This document shows, piece after piece, positions 21,391 to 33,183 of a stretch of 64,000 nt of DNA (its first letter is position 1; the number at the start of each line of letters is the position of its first letter). The position numbers and the translations under genes were made by a program. The stretch is taken from contig JACGCN010000057.1 of the NCBI GenBank assembly GCA_014905825.1, positions 124,001 to 188,000 of the forward strand, given 5' to 3'. The stretch comes from Lyophyllum atratum. Its lineage: Eukaryota > Basidiomycota > Agaricomycetes > Agaricales > Lyophyllaceae. The notes below the pieces were generated by a model. That model had not been told where the DNA came from. It searched no databases and saw only the letters and a list, made by a program, of their open reading frames with translations.

Positions 21391-23589
21391 TGTTCCATTG
21401 ATGCTCCCAAGAAAGAATGGCGCGTCGTTTCTCCCCTTCTTCCAGCGTGGAATGCTGTCCAAGGCACAAATTCAGAGTAATGAAGCATCCAGGAAAATGT
21501 CGCTTACCTCCAAACTGTCTCGGGCTAATTGGCCCAGTGTACTGAGACCGGTGACCTCGCTTGCGACGAGGACCTGTGATCGACATGAGAGGGTTTTATA
21601 GCGAGCTGCAATAGGTCAACCTACCTGGAAAAAGTCGAATGTTAGACCCATATTTCCGAACACAGCGGGATCATCGGAGCACAGAGCCACCGGGACCCCA
21701 TGATTCAAGAGTATTGGAAGCGGGTGCATCGGCATGGACGAGGTCAGACGCTGTTACATGATTCAGGAGGTGTGCTCAACGGTATGAGCGAGATTAACAC
21801 GCACAAGAATCTCATTCCTAGCCCGAACAACTTAGTGGGACACAACAACAGCTTTAGAAGGCAATGGCTTACGATATGGGGCAGACCTCAACCGCAATTC
21901 CCTTCTGCCTACAGGTTTCGATGAGCTTGGGATGCTTGACAAGCGAGTATCTGAGTCAATCGTACGTGTCAGTACGTGTCACATCGAAGATCCTGTCCTA
22001 CCAACCCATGGCCTATGCGCTTAGTTCCTAGAAGGATAGCATCGTATAAATTATTGTCGGCAGATGTACCATCTCCGAGTGTCTCTCCTGCATGGAAGAT
22101 GAAGGGAATGTCAACGCCTTCCGCGCTCTGACGTTCGCGGAACCAAAGGAGAGGCTCGATATAGTCGATGAGAGGCTTCAACTCGTTCTCATCCCCAACA
22201 AGATCGAAACCTGAGAACAGATGAGCACGAGAAATCAGATATATCGCGAGAGATGACAAGAACCTGCGATCAGATGAGGAAATTCTTTCTTCAACGATAT
22301 ACAGTCTTCAAGGTACCATTTCAACTCCTCAGGAGTGATAAAACGGATGGTCGAGTATATAATCTGGTACAAATCAGAAAGTGATGGAGTCTCAAGTGGC
22401 AAATACCTACCCTTGCGCCGATGAATTCATCTTCTCTGCCTTGCTCTTTCATCTCTGCCCTTACCTCATTAAGGACGCGGTCAAACATGAGCAGCCATTC
22501 GCGATGGGGAACATTCTCCTGCCCATCTGCACCGAACATGTGCCTGCATGACTTGGTGAGCGCGATGACTCGATTTGACGTATAAACCAATACACACTTG
22601 TATAGGAAGTTAATACGTGCTTCGATGTAGCATATACCATCCTCTATGGAAGATTTGAAGAACTCGCGAATATAATCAGAGAAGATGGGTGCAAAACGAA
22701 TTAGACCCTAGAAATCAGGACGGTCAAACAAGTCTAGACATTAGATTGTAGCACGTACTGTCGATACAAGAAACGTGCTTGTAAACTTCTGCCATATCTG
22801 TCGTACAATTGATAAGAAAGTGAGCGACGTCGACTCTGGAAGCCAAAGAGTATAATTGCCTTCGTGATCGTGTTATGCGTATGGTATGCTTCAGTGGGGT
22901 TGATCATCATAGCACCAATGACCCATTTATCGAATCCTTCCGGCCCTCCGAGGTCAGCATCGAAGTTCTTCCTCGCATTCTGGAGAGAAACCCAGCGCTC
23001 AGCCTCATATGATTCATCAGTCAGTCCACGCGCGTCGGAAAACTCATTTGGAGGCAAAGCCCTGAACTGAGGTAACAGCGACCCAATATTTAAAGATGTC
23101 ACTCTCTCAGATACACGGACGTGCAGAGCTGGCTGCTCCAGCGCGAGCTTTAACAAGACAGTCGCGTTCACAGTCGCGTCCAGATGGCAGTGAAGAAGGG
23201 CGCCTTTCGGCATCTGGACGAGGTGGGCGTGAGCATCTATCCACGGAAAATGACTGCATGGTTTACCTTGCGAAGAAGTGCGAATAATTTGGTCTTCACG
23301 ATTATCTCTCGCCCTACAAGGCCACGCATTGTCAGTATAGAAAATTGCAGAGCCCCTAGCGCCCATGTAACATACCAGTCAAGAACTCCATTCCAGGAAA
23401 TGGGTGTGGGATCGACTCATGCTTCTGTTTCCAGATTGTCGACGCCTCTGTTGCGCGGATGTCCCTTATGAGTTTATCGGCCGTTTCTTCGGCGGAAGTA
23501 TGCTTGTGACGGTCGCGACGAGAAGAGCGATCTTCATCGATGAGCGCGGCTCTGGCCTGTTGGTACGCTTCCACGTTGGAAAAAGACAT
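21356..23589 (-). CDS. ADGF/CECR1-type adenosine deaminase
   Basis: The start at 23589 gives MSFSNVEAYQQARAALIDED. Spliced exons then give KTKLFALLRKMPKGALLHCH, with LHCHLDATVN as the metal-binding HxH block. HAGETLGDGTSADNNLYDAI, then LLGTKRIGHG and CSDDPAVFGNMGLTFDFFQ supply the other conserved His, Glu and Asp positions of the adenosine deaminase barrel. Motif details and the MPKGxxLHxHxDA context match the ADGF/CECR1 branch rather than classical ADA. It should convert adenosine to inosine. Many introns interrupt it, and the last exon ends ITGILEEQQ at 21356. Secreted ADGFs start with a signal peptide, but this N-terminus is charged and hydrophilic, so the enzyme looks intracellular, as in several fungal relatives. 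A damaged copy of its 3' end lies just downstream. Confidence 0.85.
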
Positions 23590-24822
23590 AGGAGGATCTG
23601 GAGGGAGTAATGCTGTGGAGGACGCGTATCACTGTCCGCGCATCTCGAGCACGCTGCATACGGATCTACATCCTATCCATGTCCACGCGTTGTCGGCATC
23701 CCACGTGGTAAGAGAACAAGGTAGACGTGACAACCTCTGGGTTTTACGGTAGACCCTGAGCCATCCCTTCGACGAAGGCCAATTGCCACCAGCGTTATTC
23801 GAGGTATTCTCCGTTGAGGGGCTAGTCACGAACGGAAATGACATAGGATACACAAAAAGGGCGGGATGACCATATCCGGCAGTTACCGCCGCTTCTGGAT
23901 CCGAGATTGGCGAATGCTGGCGCGCTGGGGTCTCAAGCTCACGGCGCACTTTGTGTCAGGGTGATGCAAAGGCAAGTGGGAGGACAGTGCATCCTGATAA
24001 AATTTCTTTGGGTAGTCGCAGAAGATCAAAGATGCTTGGGACAGAATGCGAAGACTCAGATCCCAGCGAGTACTTACTCCAGACGGCGCCTTTTCATCGT
24101 GAACGCGGAGGGTTCAGAATATTTGAGAATACCTCACGATCTGTCCTTGTGTATGTGTAGTGAGTACGCCTACATTGAAGTTAGCAGACAAAACCCAAAA
24201 GTCGGACCACCTAGCATGTCCACTGGTACGACGCGTCGTAGCAGCCTCCAGCGCACAACAGCGCATTGACAAGCAAAGGAAGACAGGATGGTAGAAGCAT
24301 ATGTATATGTATATGATATATTGCAAAACAAGTACAAGATAGCGAAGCGGAGCGTCCACGTCCATTCACTGTCCCGTGTCCGTTATGTGCATGCAACATA
24401 AATCAAGTGGTGGGGAGCAACAAGTCTTGGCGGAAGTAAAAGTACGGGGGGAAGGTTCTGGGAGGAGGGAAAGGAGGGTGGGGGGGGATGCGTGTACGTG
24501 CGGAGAAGGGGGTTAGTAGTACTAGAAGGATGTAACAACAAACAAGACGCCGTATCGTGGCACGGCACAATAACAACAGGGTGAGTGGTACAATTCACAG
24601 AACGTAGTCAGTATGAACCAAGAATTTGTCGGAATTAAATAAAGTTGAACGGGCCGAAAGAACAAGGCGCGGTAGGGAAGAGAATCAAAGTTAGGGGGAA
24701 AGGAAAGATGGGGGGAGGGGGCGTTACATATTCAACAGATACTTTTCAGGTGTAGCCGATGCACACCACATTGTTTGTTCGCGTATAAGGTCGTCACAGA
24801 TCGTATAATCTGAGTCGCAGGC
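23590..24822. other. 1.2-kb intergenic interval
   Basis: It holds the deaminase promoter and the YTH-gene 3' UTR. A minus frame at 23629-23949 looks protein-like in places (SDPEAAVTAGYGHPALFVYP), and an ATG near 24095 has a following GTAAGT. I could not splice them into a convincing gene. Confidence 0.35.
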
Positions 24823-27631
24823 TCAGAAGCCCATGAAGCTCTGCCCGCCGTGGTTTGGTGGGCCGGGGGACGGGTGGCGCATAACGCTCTGGTGCATCGC
24901 CTGGGCCTGCGGCATGCCATACTGGTTGGCGCCCATGCCCATGCCCATGCCCATCATCTGCATCTGCATCATAGGCGTCATCTGTGGCATGGCGTACCCT
25001 AGGGCGTTCGGGTTGGGCGACAGGTTGAACATGTTTTGTTGGTGTTGCGCCTGGGGCTGCTGATGTTGTTGATGCTGCTGGTGCTGCTGCGGAAGCGATT
25101 GGGGCTGCTGGTGCTGGTGCTGAGGGCTCTGAGTACCAGAGTCGGGTGAATGACCGGGCGAGGATGGACCTGTTTGGCCGCCTTGTACCTTCTGCATGGC
25201 TTGCAACTATGAAAGCATATATCAGAACAGATGGACATAACAACTAAGCGAACGTTTTCACTTCATAGAAAGCAAAATCTTGGAGAAGGGATGTCCTAGC
25301 CGGATGAGTATGGAAAATCCGGAGCATCTCCTGCCCGGCGTCGGGAAGCAGTTCTTGCGTATCTCGGGAATTTGTGACTGGTTTGCGTTCTTGGGTGTTG
25401 CTGCGAGAGAATGCAATGTTATAATATCGAAAACGAAGGATAAAAAGGAATCTTACTTCAGTTTGATGTGCCGTAAATTGACGTTGGGGATATCCCGCAC
25501 GAATATCCACCGTACGGTGAAGACACCCTTCCATTTGTCAGATGCCCAGACGGTACTGCTCCGAGTGTAGTCGACCTGTCCGGCCATCGTCAGCACCGAA
25601 GGTTGCAGCTATATTTAGGTGTGCTTACGGGAGTTAACATCTCGGCCATACCACAGAAGTGGCCACTGCAGCACCTTGGTCAAAGGCAGCACGTCACTCG
25701 CGGAAGAAAGATCACGAACCTAGCATTGACGCTGAAGAATAAATAAATCGGACCCCGCCCCGCAGTCTCCTTGAAGGCCTTGTCGAGGCGTTTGTTGCCC
25801 GGGTCCGTAGAGCTCCAGATCTCATACTTCAAGGATTTGTGTACATCGTCTTCGGTGTAGGACTTGATGACAAAGAAGCGTGCCTATTAAAACCCCTGCG
25901 TTAGCCTCCCGATCGAAGCGCAGTGTTTCCGATGACGTACAAACTGCGGTCTGGTATCAAAGTTTGTGGGATTGTAGCCCTTGGTCGCAATAAGAGAAGG
26001 CACGTCAATGGGCGCATTGGCAAAACCCTGCCCCTGGCCGGTGCCTCCACCACCTTGTTGTTGCTGCCCACCACTCTGGCTATACGACGACCCGCCCATC
26101 CTTGGTTGCTGCTGCTGCTGATATTGCTGCGGGATGGGTGGGACGCTAGGTACGACACCGCTCCCTTTCCTACCTTGCTGGTACCCATATTGCAAATTGG
26201 GATTGGAGGAGCGGTTGCCCAGCACACGATCTTTGCTGTTGTCGTCCCACGACCCACCAGAGGTTTGCGAGCGGTTGTCCTGCTGGTACTGATATTGCTG
26301 CTGCTGCTGCATGTAGCCTCCCCCTTGTGCCTGGGGAGTCTTGCGCCCTTCGAGGTCGGTTACGAGCTGGAGCTGACGTCCATTGCCGTTGCCAGTGTTC
26401 CCAGCATTCCTCATGCCAGGAGTCAGTGCGGGCGGAGGGTGTGGGGGGTTAAATCGGGGTGGATGGGCGCTCTGCCCGGCCTGATAGTTGCCCTGGCTTT
26501 GCTGAGGCTGGTACAGCTGGGGTTGGCCGCTCTGGTTGCTCGCAATCTCCAGCGCCGAGAGTGCACGCTGAACGTCATCGATAGTCGTGTTCTGGTTACT
26601 GCCGGCGAACCCAGAGCTGCCAGCAGCGCGCCATTCGTTCCCAGGTGCCCAGGGAGACTGTCGCCCGATGGGGCTGCCAGCATACTGTTGACCTTGACTT
26701 GATTGTTGTTGGTGCTGGGGTTGGGCATACTCATCTTCGTAGAAGTTGGATTCCTCGTCGTAGTCATACTCATCCTCGTCGACTCTTTCCGACGCGTCTG
26801 GAGGGGTGGTATTGTGGGTGTTGGGTGGCATCGGGGCTTGGAGAGTACCAGAGCGTTTGAGACCCGAAGCTCCCATTTTTCGCGGACCAGCAACGCCGGA
26901 GCCATAGGTAAGGGAAACGTGCCTACGAACGAGGGATGCAGCAGGAGGGGGCGAAGGAGCATGGGGATCTGCGAAGTGAGGAGAGAGCGGTGAATTGTTG
27001 GATTGGGCTTCGATTACTTGCTGGTGCTGGACAGATTCAGGAGCAGGGGCCTGTATAAATGATTGGTTAAGAGATTGTTGATTGACTATAAGAAGCACAC
27101 ACTTCATCTTCAACCGAATAACCTCCTGCGATATTCCATGGTTCCTCATCGCCCTCATGGCCGGCGATAGCAGCAAGACTATTGACAGTTTTAGGAGTTA
27201 CATTGCCGGTTTGGGGGGCACCTTGGAAACCTGAAAGAGAAGGCCATTAGGACATGGACAGAAAGTCCAACACAAAGTGAGCATTACAGAAATGCATCCA
27301 TGATCAGTGATCGGAGTGGCACTTTGCAGCAATAGAGGATCGGAATATTTAAGAGGCAAAACTAACCACGATGGTATCTGGTAGGGAGGGAGCTTTGCCT
27401 GTGCAAAGACGACTTCTCGCCAACGGCACCTACGCCTCCAACCCAGTCTTCGTCGACTGGTTCATCGTCGTTCCAGAGGGTCTGATCCTGAGTCTCCTCA
27501 GAGATGGCCTCGCGAGCAGCAGTACGGGCAGCACGAGAAGAGGAGGAGATGGTGTGATGGCGCCGAACACCGCCCGAGTTTGGCGGAGATGCTGGGACTG
27601 GAGGGGGAGGAGGAGTAGGCTGGGAAGCCAT
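24823..27631 (-). CDS. YTH-domain m6A reader protein (YTHDF/Pho92-like)
   Basis: The start at 27631 gives [18 protein letters not shown] long disordered region rich in Gln, Pro, Gly and Tyr follows ([34 protein letters not shown]), as in YTHDF proteins. The YTH domain starts near [20 protein letters not shown] and continues [57 protein letters not shown] and [10 protein letters not shown]. The tryptophans of EIWSS and [10 protein letters not shown] are at the positions expected for the m6A cage. The domain ends near [10 protein letters not shown] Met/Gln/His-rich tail ([16 protein letters not shown]) ends at TGA 24823. It should bind N6-methyladenosine in mRNA in the cytoplasm. Domain exons are separated by short introns. 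Confidence 0.9.
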
Positions 27632-28211
27632 GGCTTACTCGTCGGTGGGAACGGCGGCGGCAGAGGACTTGGAGGAGTGATAGAGGACCGTTGATACCGC
27701 GAGATGCTGGGAGAGATGGAGGAAAGATGTTGCCTTGTGGACTAAAAGTTGGAACTTGTGGTCATGCAATATTGAAAGATCAAAACAGCCGGAGCCAGTT
27801 CGGCGCGGGGATTCCGGATGTTGAGAATCTCTGACAGTGACGATGAGAAGGGATTGAGAAGCTCCTTCCATTCAAAATCTACCGCGGGTACTTCAATTCT
27901 ATCGACTATTTGCATAGTCTGAAATATGTATACGACGGGTCTCCTATTTCATGGCAACCGAGCGCAACCAACATGATTGACAAGATCGACAGCTATATAC
28001 ATACTCAAGGCAATCGCCCTTGTTCCATTGTTTTCCCAAGGTATGTCAGGGTATGTCCTGGACGTCCTGGTCGTCAGTGGTGCCCCATCATACTCGTCGG
28101 CACAACCCGTGGCAAGCGGGAATAGCATGTTTGCGCCACGTGATATGACGCCACCATGCGGCGAGGTTCACCGTTCGTTCTGACGGCGAACCACGACTCC
28201 ATTGACCGCCA
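27632..28211. promoter_or_regulatory. divergent intergenic region, YTH gene and NADH dehydrogenase
   Basis: 580 bp between two opposing start codons. It should hold both promoters. No conserved site or RNA gene was recognised. Confidence 0.45.
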
Positions 28212-30840
28212 ATGTTGTCCTCTCTGCGCCCGGCTGGGATAGCCAGGCTGTCTTATCTGAAACCACCATTATTTCCCAGGGGCCGCCAGTTTCCTCGTTT
28301 CTTGTCGACAGAATCGACCGCCGCCCAGCCCCCTCCCCGCAAGCCATTACATCGCCTTAGAAAACTTGCTCGCTATACTGGATACTTCTGTCTCTCGTCT
28401 GCATTGGGAATCGTTGTCATTGGGACCGGACTCTTCATTCACGATGCCTTCACCTACACAGAGAAACACGTCGATCGTGTGCCAGTTTCACCTCTTGCCC
28501 TCAAGCCAGAACGCGGAGGTCCTAAGAACCTCCCCATCGTCCGTGTTGAGGCTCAAAATGAAGAAGCCGAGGAAAACGCAATTTTGGCAGGCAAGCCAAA
28601 ACTCATCATCGTTGGTGGAGGCTGGGGTGTAGGTCTTGCCGCCTCTTTCAGCTGAACTCTGAGCTGAAAGCAACACAAGGCCATAGGTGTCCTGCAAACC
28701 CTTCATCCAGGAGACTATCATGTCACGGTCATTTCGCCGGAAACCTTCACTACTTTCACCCCCCTTCTTCCGTGTAGGTCGTAATTCATCTACCATACCC
28801 TTATCTGGCTATAACTTTGCTCCAAGCCGCGGCTGTTGGTACTGTGCAACTACGTTCTCTGATAGAGCCCATCCGCAAGATTATTGCACGTCTCCGCGGT
28901 CATTATCTTCAAGGCAAGGCCGTCAATCTCGTCATGTCGGAGCGCCTTCTCGAAGTCGAAGGTGTTGGAGGATCTCATTTCTACATCCCGTATGTTCCGT
29001 CGACTACAAGACGTGTCCACTTCTGATGCGCGGTATAGCTATGACAGGCTCGTCATTGCCGTCGGGTCGACTTCAAGTACTCATGGCGTGCCAGGCCTGG
29101 AACACTGCTTCCAGCTCAAGACTATTACGGATGCGAAGGACATTCGCCGCAGGATAATGGGTATGGGCTTAGGAGCCCTTGAAACTCTTTCCTTATCCTG
29201 ATCACGATCTTTCAGACAATTTCGAAATGGCTAGCCTTCCGACGGTTTCTCCAGCAGAGCGCAAACGACTACTTAGCTTTGTCATTTGCGGTGGAGGACC
29301 CACTGGTGTCGAGACAGCTGCTGTCAGTGTCTCGTCTCTCATCTTTTTTGGCTTTCTGACATTCCGATAGGAAATCGACGATTTTTGCAAGGAGGATATC
29401 GTGCATTATGTGAGTTAATTCCGATAGACAACTGCCATTTATGCTCAAAGGCATTTTACAGTTCCCGAAAATTTGTCGAGAGGAAGTCTCCATTCATGTC
29501 ATCCAATCACGCGAACATATCTTGAACACAGTCAGTACATAAACTCTTCAAGAGCGTCGTGTACTCATGTTAATTTCTAGTATTCCGAGGCCATCTCAGA
29601 ATATGCCGAAGTTAGTTCCGCTCCCCGCCTTTCATGATGTTTGTTCTCACTCTCGGCGCCCCAGAAAAAGTTCCAACGCGAGGGTGTACACCTCATAACT
29701 TCAGCTAGGTCAGCGTTTTCGAATATTTTCTTCCTTCTGGTCTAGGTTTCTGAGCACCAATATAGAGTTGAATCGGTCAATCAGGACAGCGTAACATATA
29801 CTACAAAGGACAAAGATGGCAAGAAGATAACGCATGTTATCCCGTCGAATTTCGTGCTATGGTCCACGGGCATTGCCATGAATCCCTTTACAAAAAAAGT
29901 TTCGGAAATGTTGCCGAACCAGGCGCATAAGAAGGCTATCGTCGTCGACGCGCATCTGCGAGTTAAGGGCGCACCGCTTGGGGACGTCTACGCCATCGGA
30001 GACGCCGCGACTGTGAGTATTACCTCTGTTCGCGACATGGCGGTTTGATAATTAATTTGGAGATAGATTGAGACATCCGTTGTCAGCCATTTCATGGAGC
30101 TCGTGGAAGAAGCGGACAAGGACAAGGACGGCATGATCGATTTTAAAGAATGGGAATTCATGGGTATTTAGCAGCAGCAGTCTGTTTCCATACTCATTGA
30201 CCCATATCCACCCTAATAGTGCAAAGGATCAAATCCCGCATCCCAATGGCCGAGGACCACCTTAGAGAGGTCCGGAAACTGTTTGATATGTACGATAAGG
30301 ATCGTGACAACCGTCTCTCCCTGAACGAACTGGTTCCCCTCTTCGAAGCCATCGAAAAAAGGCTGACCGCCCTCCCTGCCGTGCGTAGCTCTCTGTATCG
30401 TAACATATCTCATCGTATAATTACCACGTATCCTGCAGACCGCGCAAGTCGCATCCCAAGAAGGCAAATACATCGGCAGGAAGCTGCACAAACTCGCACG
30501 GCGGACGCAGGCCTCGCAGCTCAACGACCTTCCCCCGCCCAAAGACGAGGAAGTGGCAAGCCCGTTCAGGTACCTCCACCTCGGGAGTCTCGCGTACATC
30601 GGCAATGCAGCGGTATTCGACTTTGGTGGGTACTCGATCATGGGCGGGCTGGCGGCGATGTATGCCTGGAGGAGCATCTATTGGAATGAGCAGGTGTCGG
30701 TGCGCACGAGAGGCCTGTTGATGATTGATTGGATCATTAGGTGCGCTTCGTACTTTGGTGTTCGTATGGGGGATTGCTGATTGGCTTGTTGTTTGCGTGC
30801 GTGCAGGGGGGTGTGGGGTAGAGACTTGTCGAGACTCTAA
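28212..30840 (+). CDS. external alternative NADH:ubiquinone oxidoreductase with EF hands
   Basis: The start at 28212 encodes a mitochondrial presequence (MLSSLRPAGIARLSYLKPPL), then a membrane helix near CLSSALGIVVIGTGLFI. The FAD site is KLIIVGGGWGAIGVLQTLHP, split by an intron with donor GTAGGT. Further blocks are VISPETFTTFTPLLPSAAVG, RLVIAVGSTSSTHGVPGLEH and the second Rossmann motif SFVICGGGPTGVETA. Two EF-hand loops follow, DKDKDGMIDFKE and DKDRDNRLSLNE, so it is a calcium-binding NDE-type enzyme. It ends YIGNAAVFDFGGYSIMGGLA, then MYAWRSIYWNEQVS and the stop at 30840. It oxidises cytosolic NADH at the outer face of the inner membrane without pumping protons. About ten introns. All catalytic blocks are present. 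Confidence 0.9.
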
Positions 30841-31159
30841 TGGGGAGCTTAGGCTGCTCCTGTGATTAATGGACTGATACTATACACAGCTAGTATGTGT
30901 ACTGCCTACACTCGTTTGAATTTCCTTGTCACGTATTGTAATTTCTCTTGTTGCTACTTACACACCATTAGATACTGGTGTTTTGTACCACGCGAATGTA
31001 TCTCAAGTGTTTACGATGGTTCCCGGCAGATGCATCAAGGAACGTTTTGCCCGAACCGCACTGCCTAGTAGTACTCGATTTCTGATTGAACTTGGCGGTA
31101 GCAGGTCGGAATACGGGCTAATATGCAAGCTATGTCATCATTACATAGGATCAGACCGT
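30841..31159. other. convergent intergenic interval
   Basis: 3' regions of the NADH dehydrogenase and GPI10 genes. Nothing else is visible. Confidence 0.45.
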
Positions 31160-33114
31160 TCATCCGATCCACTTCCAGACCATCACACCACCCTTCCTCT
31201 GTCCCTCGCCCTCCCACGTCCTTCCCTTCTTCCATACTTCCCTATATCCCTTCGCCTCCAATAATGTTCTGACCCCCTCTGCCTCGAGCAATGCACCGAA
31301 AAACGCAAGATACCGTGGCCACTCATGTGCCCATGGATAGATATTGGGGGCAGCGTCCCCCGGTATCGACGTTGGGAAGGGCGAACTTGGGAATGACGGG
31401 TTTACTCGTGTGGGGAAGCGCGATTGAAGATAGTCCAGGGGTGACTGGAAGAAAACGTCGGTCTGATCATGGTAGGTCGTCAAGTTCTGGCCCCTGTGTT
31501 TTCGAGATAAGATAAAACAAAGTGAACCATGTAGGAGGTAACACGCACTGGAGAGGAGGCTCACAACCCAGCGCCCACAGTTTGCCGTGGGCAAGATGTT
31601 CGCGGTGGAGGTAGGCGTGGCCGGGCGTGGAATGGCATGGCATCAGAAATCCAATCCCTCCATTGTTCAATTCTACTGATGGGAGTCCTCGGATGTACGA
31701 GAGTACACTGATAGGTGCGCTGCAGTAGAACAGAACGACATAAATCGACGCTGGGATTGTGAGGGATAGGGAAACCAAGAAAGCTCTGCGGATTGGGGGT
31801 AGGCTCTGCCTGAACCTCTGGATGACGGAAGCTGGCGCAACGCTTTTCTTGGACGATACTTTCTTTTTCTTAGGGACGTGATCGGACAAGTCAACGAGAG
31901 ACTTCGTAGCGAATATGTGTAGGAGGGGAAGAATTGGGTGGATAAAGCGCCACTCTTTGTGGCCAGCCATCGAGTAAACCCCAACGGACCAGATGATCGT
32001 GGTCAGCATGTTCCGCAGCGCTGCCGCATGCCGATCGAAAACAACCAACGACATCCCGTGGAGTACGAAGGGCAAAGCAGTGGTGCAAAGGATGGGTAGG
32101 GCTTGCGTGAGGTAGTAATGCCACGGGTTGGAACCATAGAAAAGGGAGACAGAGGAAAGGTTTGTGAGGACGAAGTTCAGAGGTGTGAATGTAGGTTTTT
32201 GGTAGTACAAAGAGTCGACGGCAAATAATGATAGAAGGGCGATTGACCTGGAGTAGGAGGTCAGTTCATACGTGACAAGAGTTCATGTCCCTTACCCGAT
32301 ACTGATTGCTTGGAAGAGGAAGGCTTGCATTACGCGAGGATTAGCTTTGAGGGACCACAAGAGTTTCCCAAAAAGATAAACCCATATCACTGCATTGGTC
32401 GGGCGGACCATGCAAGCAAGCGCAGCGAAAATTAGCGCCATTTTCATGCGGGAGCTGAATCATATTTAGTCCAGGTTTCTTCAAATCTGGAATGACAGAC
32501 CTGTTATAAATCAATTGGGGGCTAAGACTTGAGCTCACATCCCACGGGTAATATGCGAAGGCTATGGTAGTCAAAGATGTCTCCAGAGAGTTGGACAGAG
32601 AGCGGGAGAGTGAAAGCGCGTGGAAGAAGGAAGTCAGGGATAGGAACAGCTGTTCTTCGGTCTTGAGAACGTGCAGGAAGGATAGAAAGAAAGCACTACA
32701 CACCACTGTTGAGACATACTGGCTACCGAGCCAGCGGCGCGTAATCTCACATAGCCATATATCCGTGCCCGCTGCCAAGATGCCATGCAATACTCGAGGG
32801 CTATAAATCTGCTTCTTGTCAGCATAATCCATGCTATGGTTCTCACACACACACACCAAGAGCCAATCGCCTAGTACAGGAGTTTCTGCAAGCCCCGAAT
32901 GTTTCAGCGCCCAAAATATTGGAAAATTTAGAGCGGGATAGAGTATGCTACGGATGGGGTTTGGGGCGAGCCATTCCCATGTCAAGTGCCCGTATCCAAA
33001 GACCGCGCGGTATGCCGGTTCGAGAGATTGAAAATATTCGTCTGGCTGAAAGACAGTACGGGTGCAGAGGGCAATGAGAACGCGGACGAGCAGAGCAAGA
33101 CGCGTTGTGGTCAT
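31160..33114 (-). CDS. GPI10: GPI mannosyltransferase 3 (PIG-B/GPI10)
   Basis: The start at 33114 gives MTTTRLALLVRVLIALCTRT, then the hallmark TVFQPDEYFQSLEPAYRAVF and GYGHLTWEW of the GT22 family (acidic first luminal loop). Other blocks are SPRVLHGILAAGTDIWLCEI, LACMVRPTNAVIWVYLFGKL, FYGSNPWHYYLTQALPILCT, GHKEWRFIHPILPLL and GFLMPCHSTPGHAYLH. The HKEWRF and MPCHSTP blocks are specific for PIG-B. It adds the third mannose to the GPI anchor in the ER lumen. The ORF upstream of 33114 is open but overlaps the neighbouring gene's leader, so 33114 was chosen. It is multi-spanning. The last intron is GTGCGT...ACACAG, and the protein ends VMVWKWIG. Confidence 0.9.
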
Positions 33115-33183
33115 GAACAGAACTAAAGTTGGCCAGCCGCTACCGGGCCGGTTTTCCAAATCTGTTTCTGTCTTCGGACTTCG
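33115..33183. promoter_or_regulatory. 69-bp bidirectional promoter interval
   Basis: The GPI10 start (minus) and the TilS-like start (plus) are 69 bp apart. Confidence 0.5.

Noticed and set aside
24923..24956. Tandem GCCCAT repeat as a microsatellite element
   Set aside because: It is the coding sequence of the MGMGMGMG run in the YTH protein tail.
25923..26702. Plus-strand frame of 259 codons opposite the YTH gene
   Set aside because: Antisense of the Gln-rich low-complexity exon. Leu/Ala runs come from reverse-complemented CAG codons.
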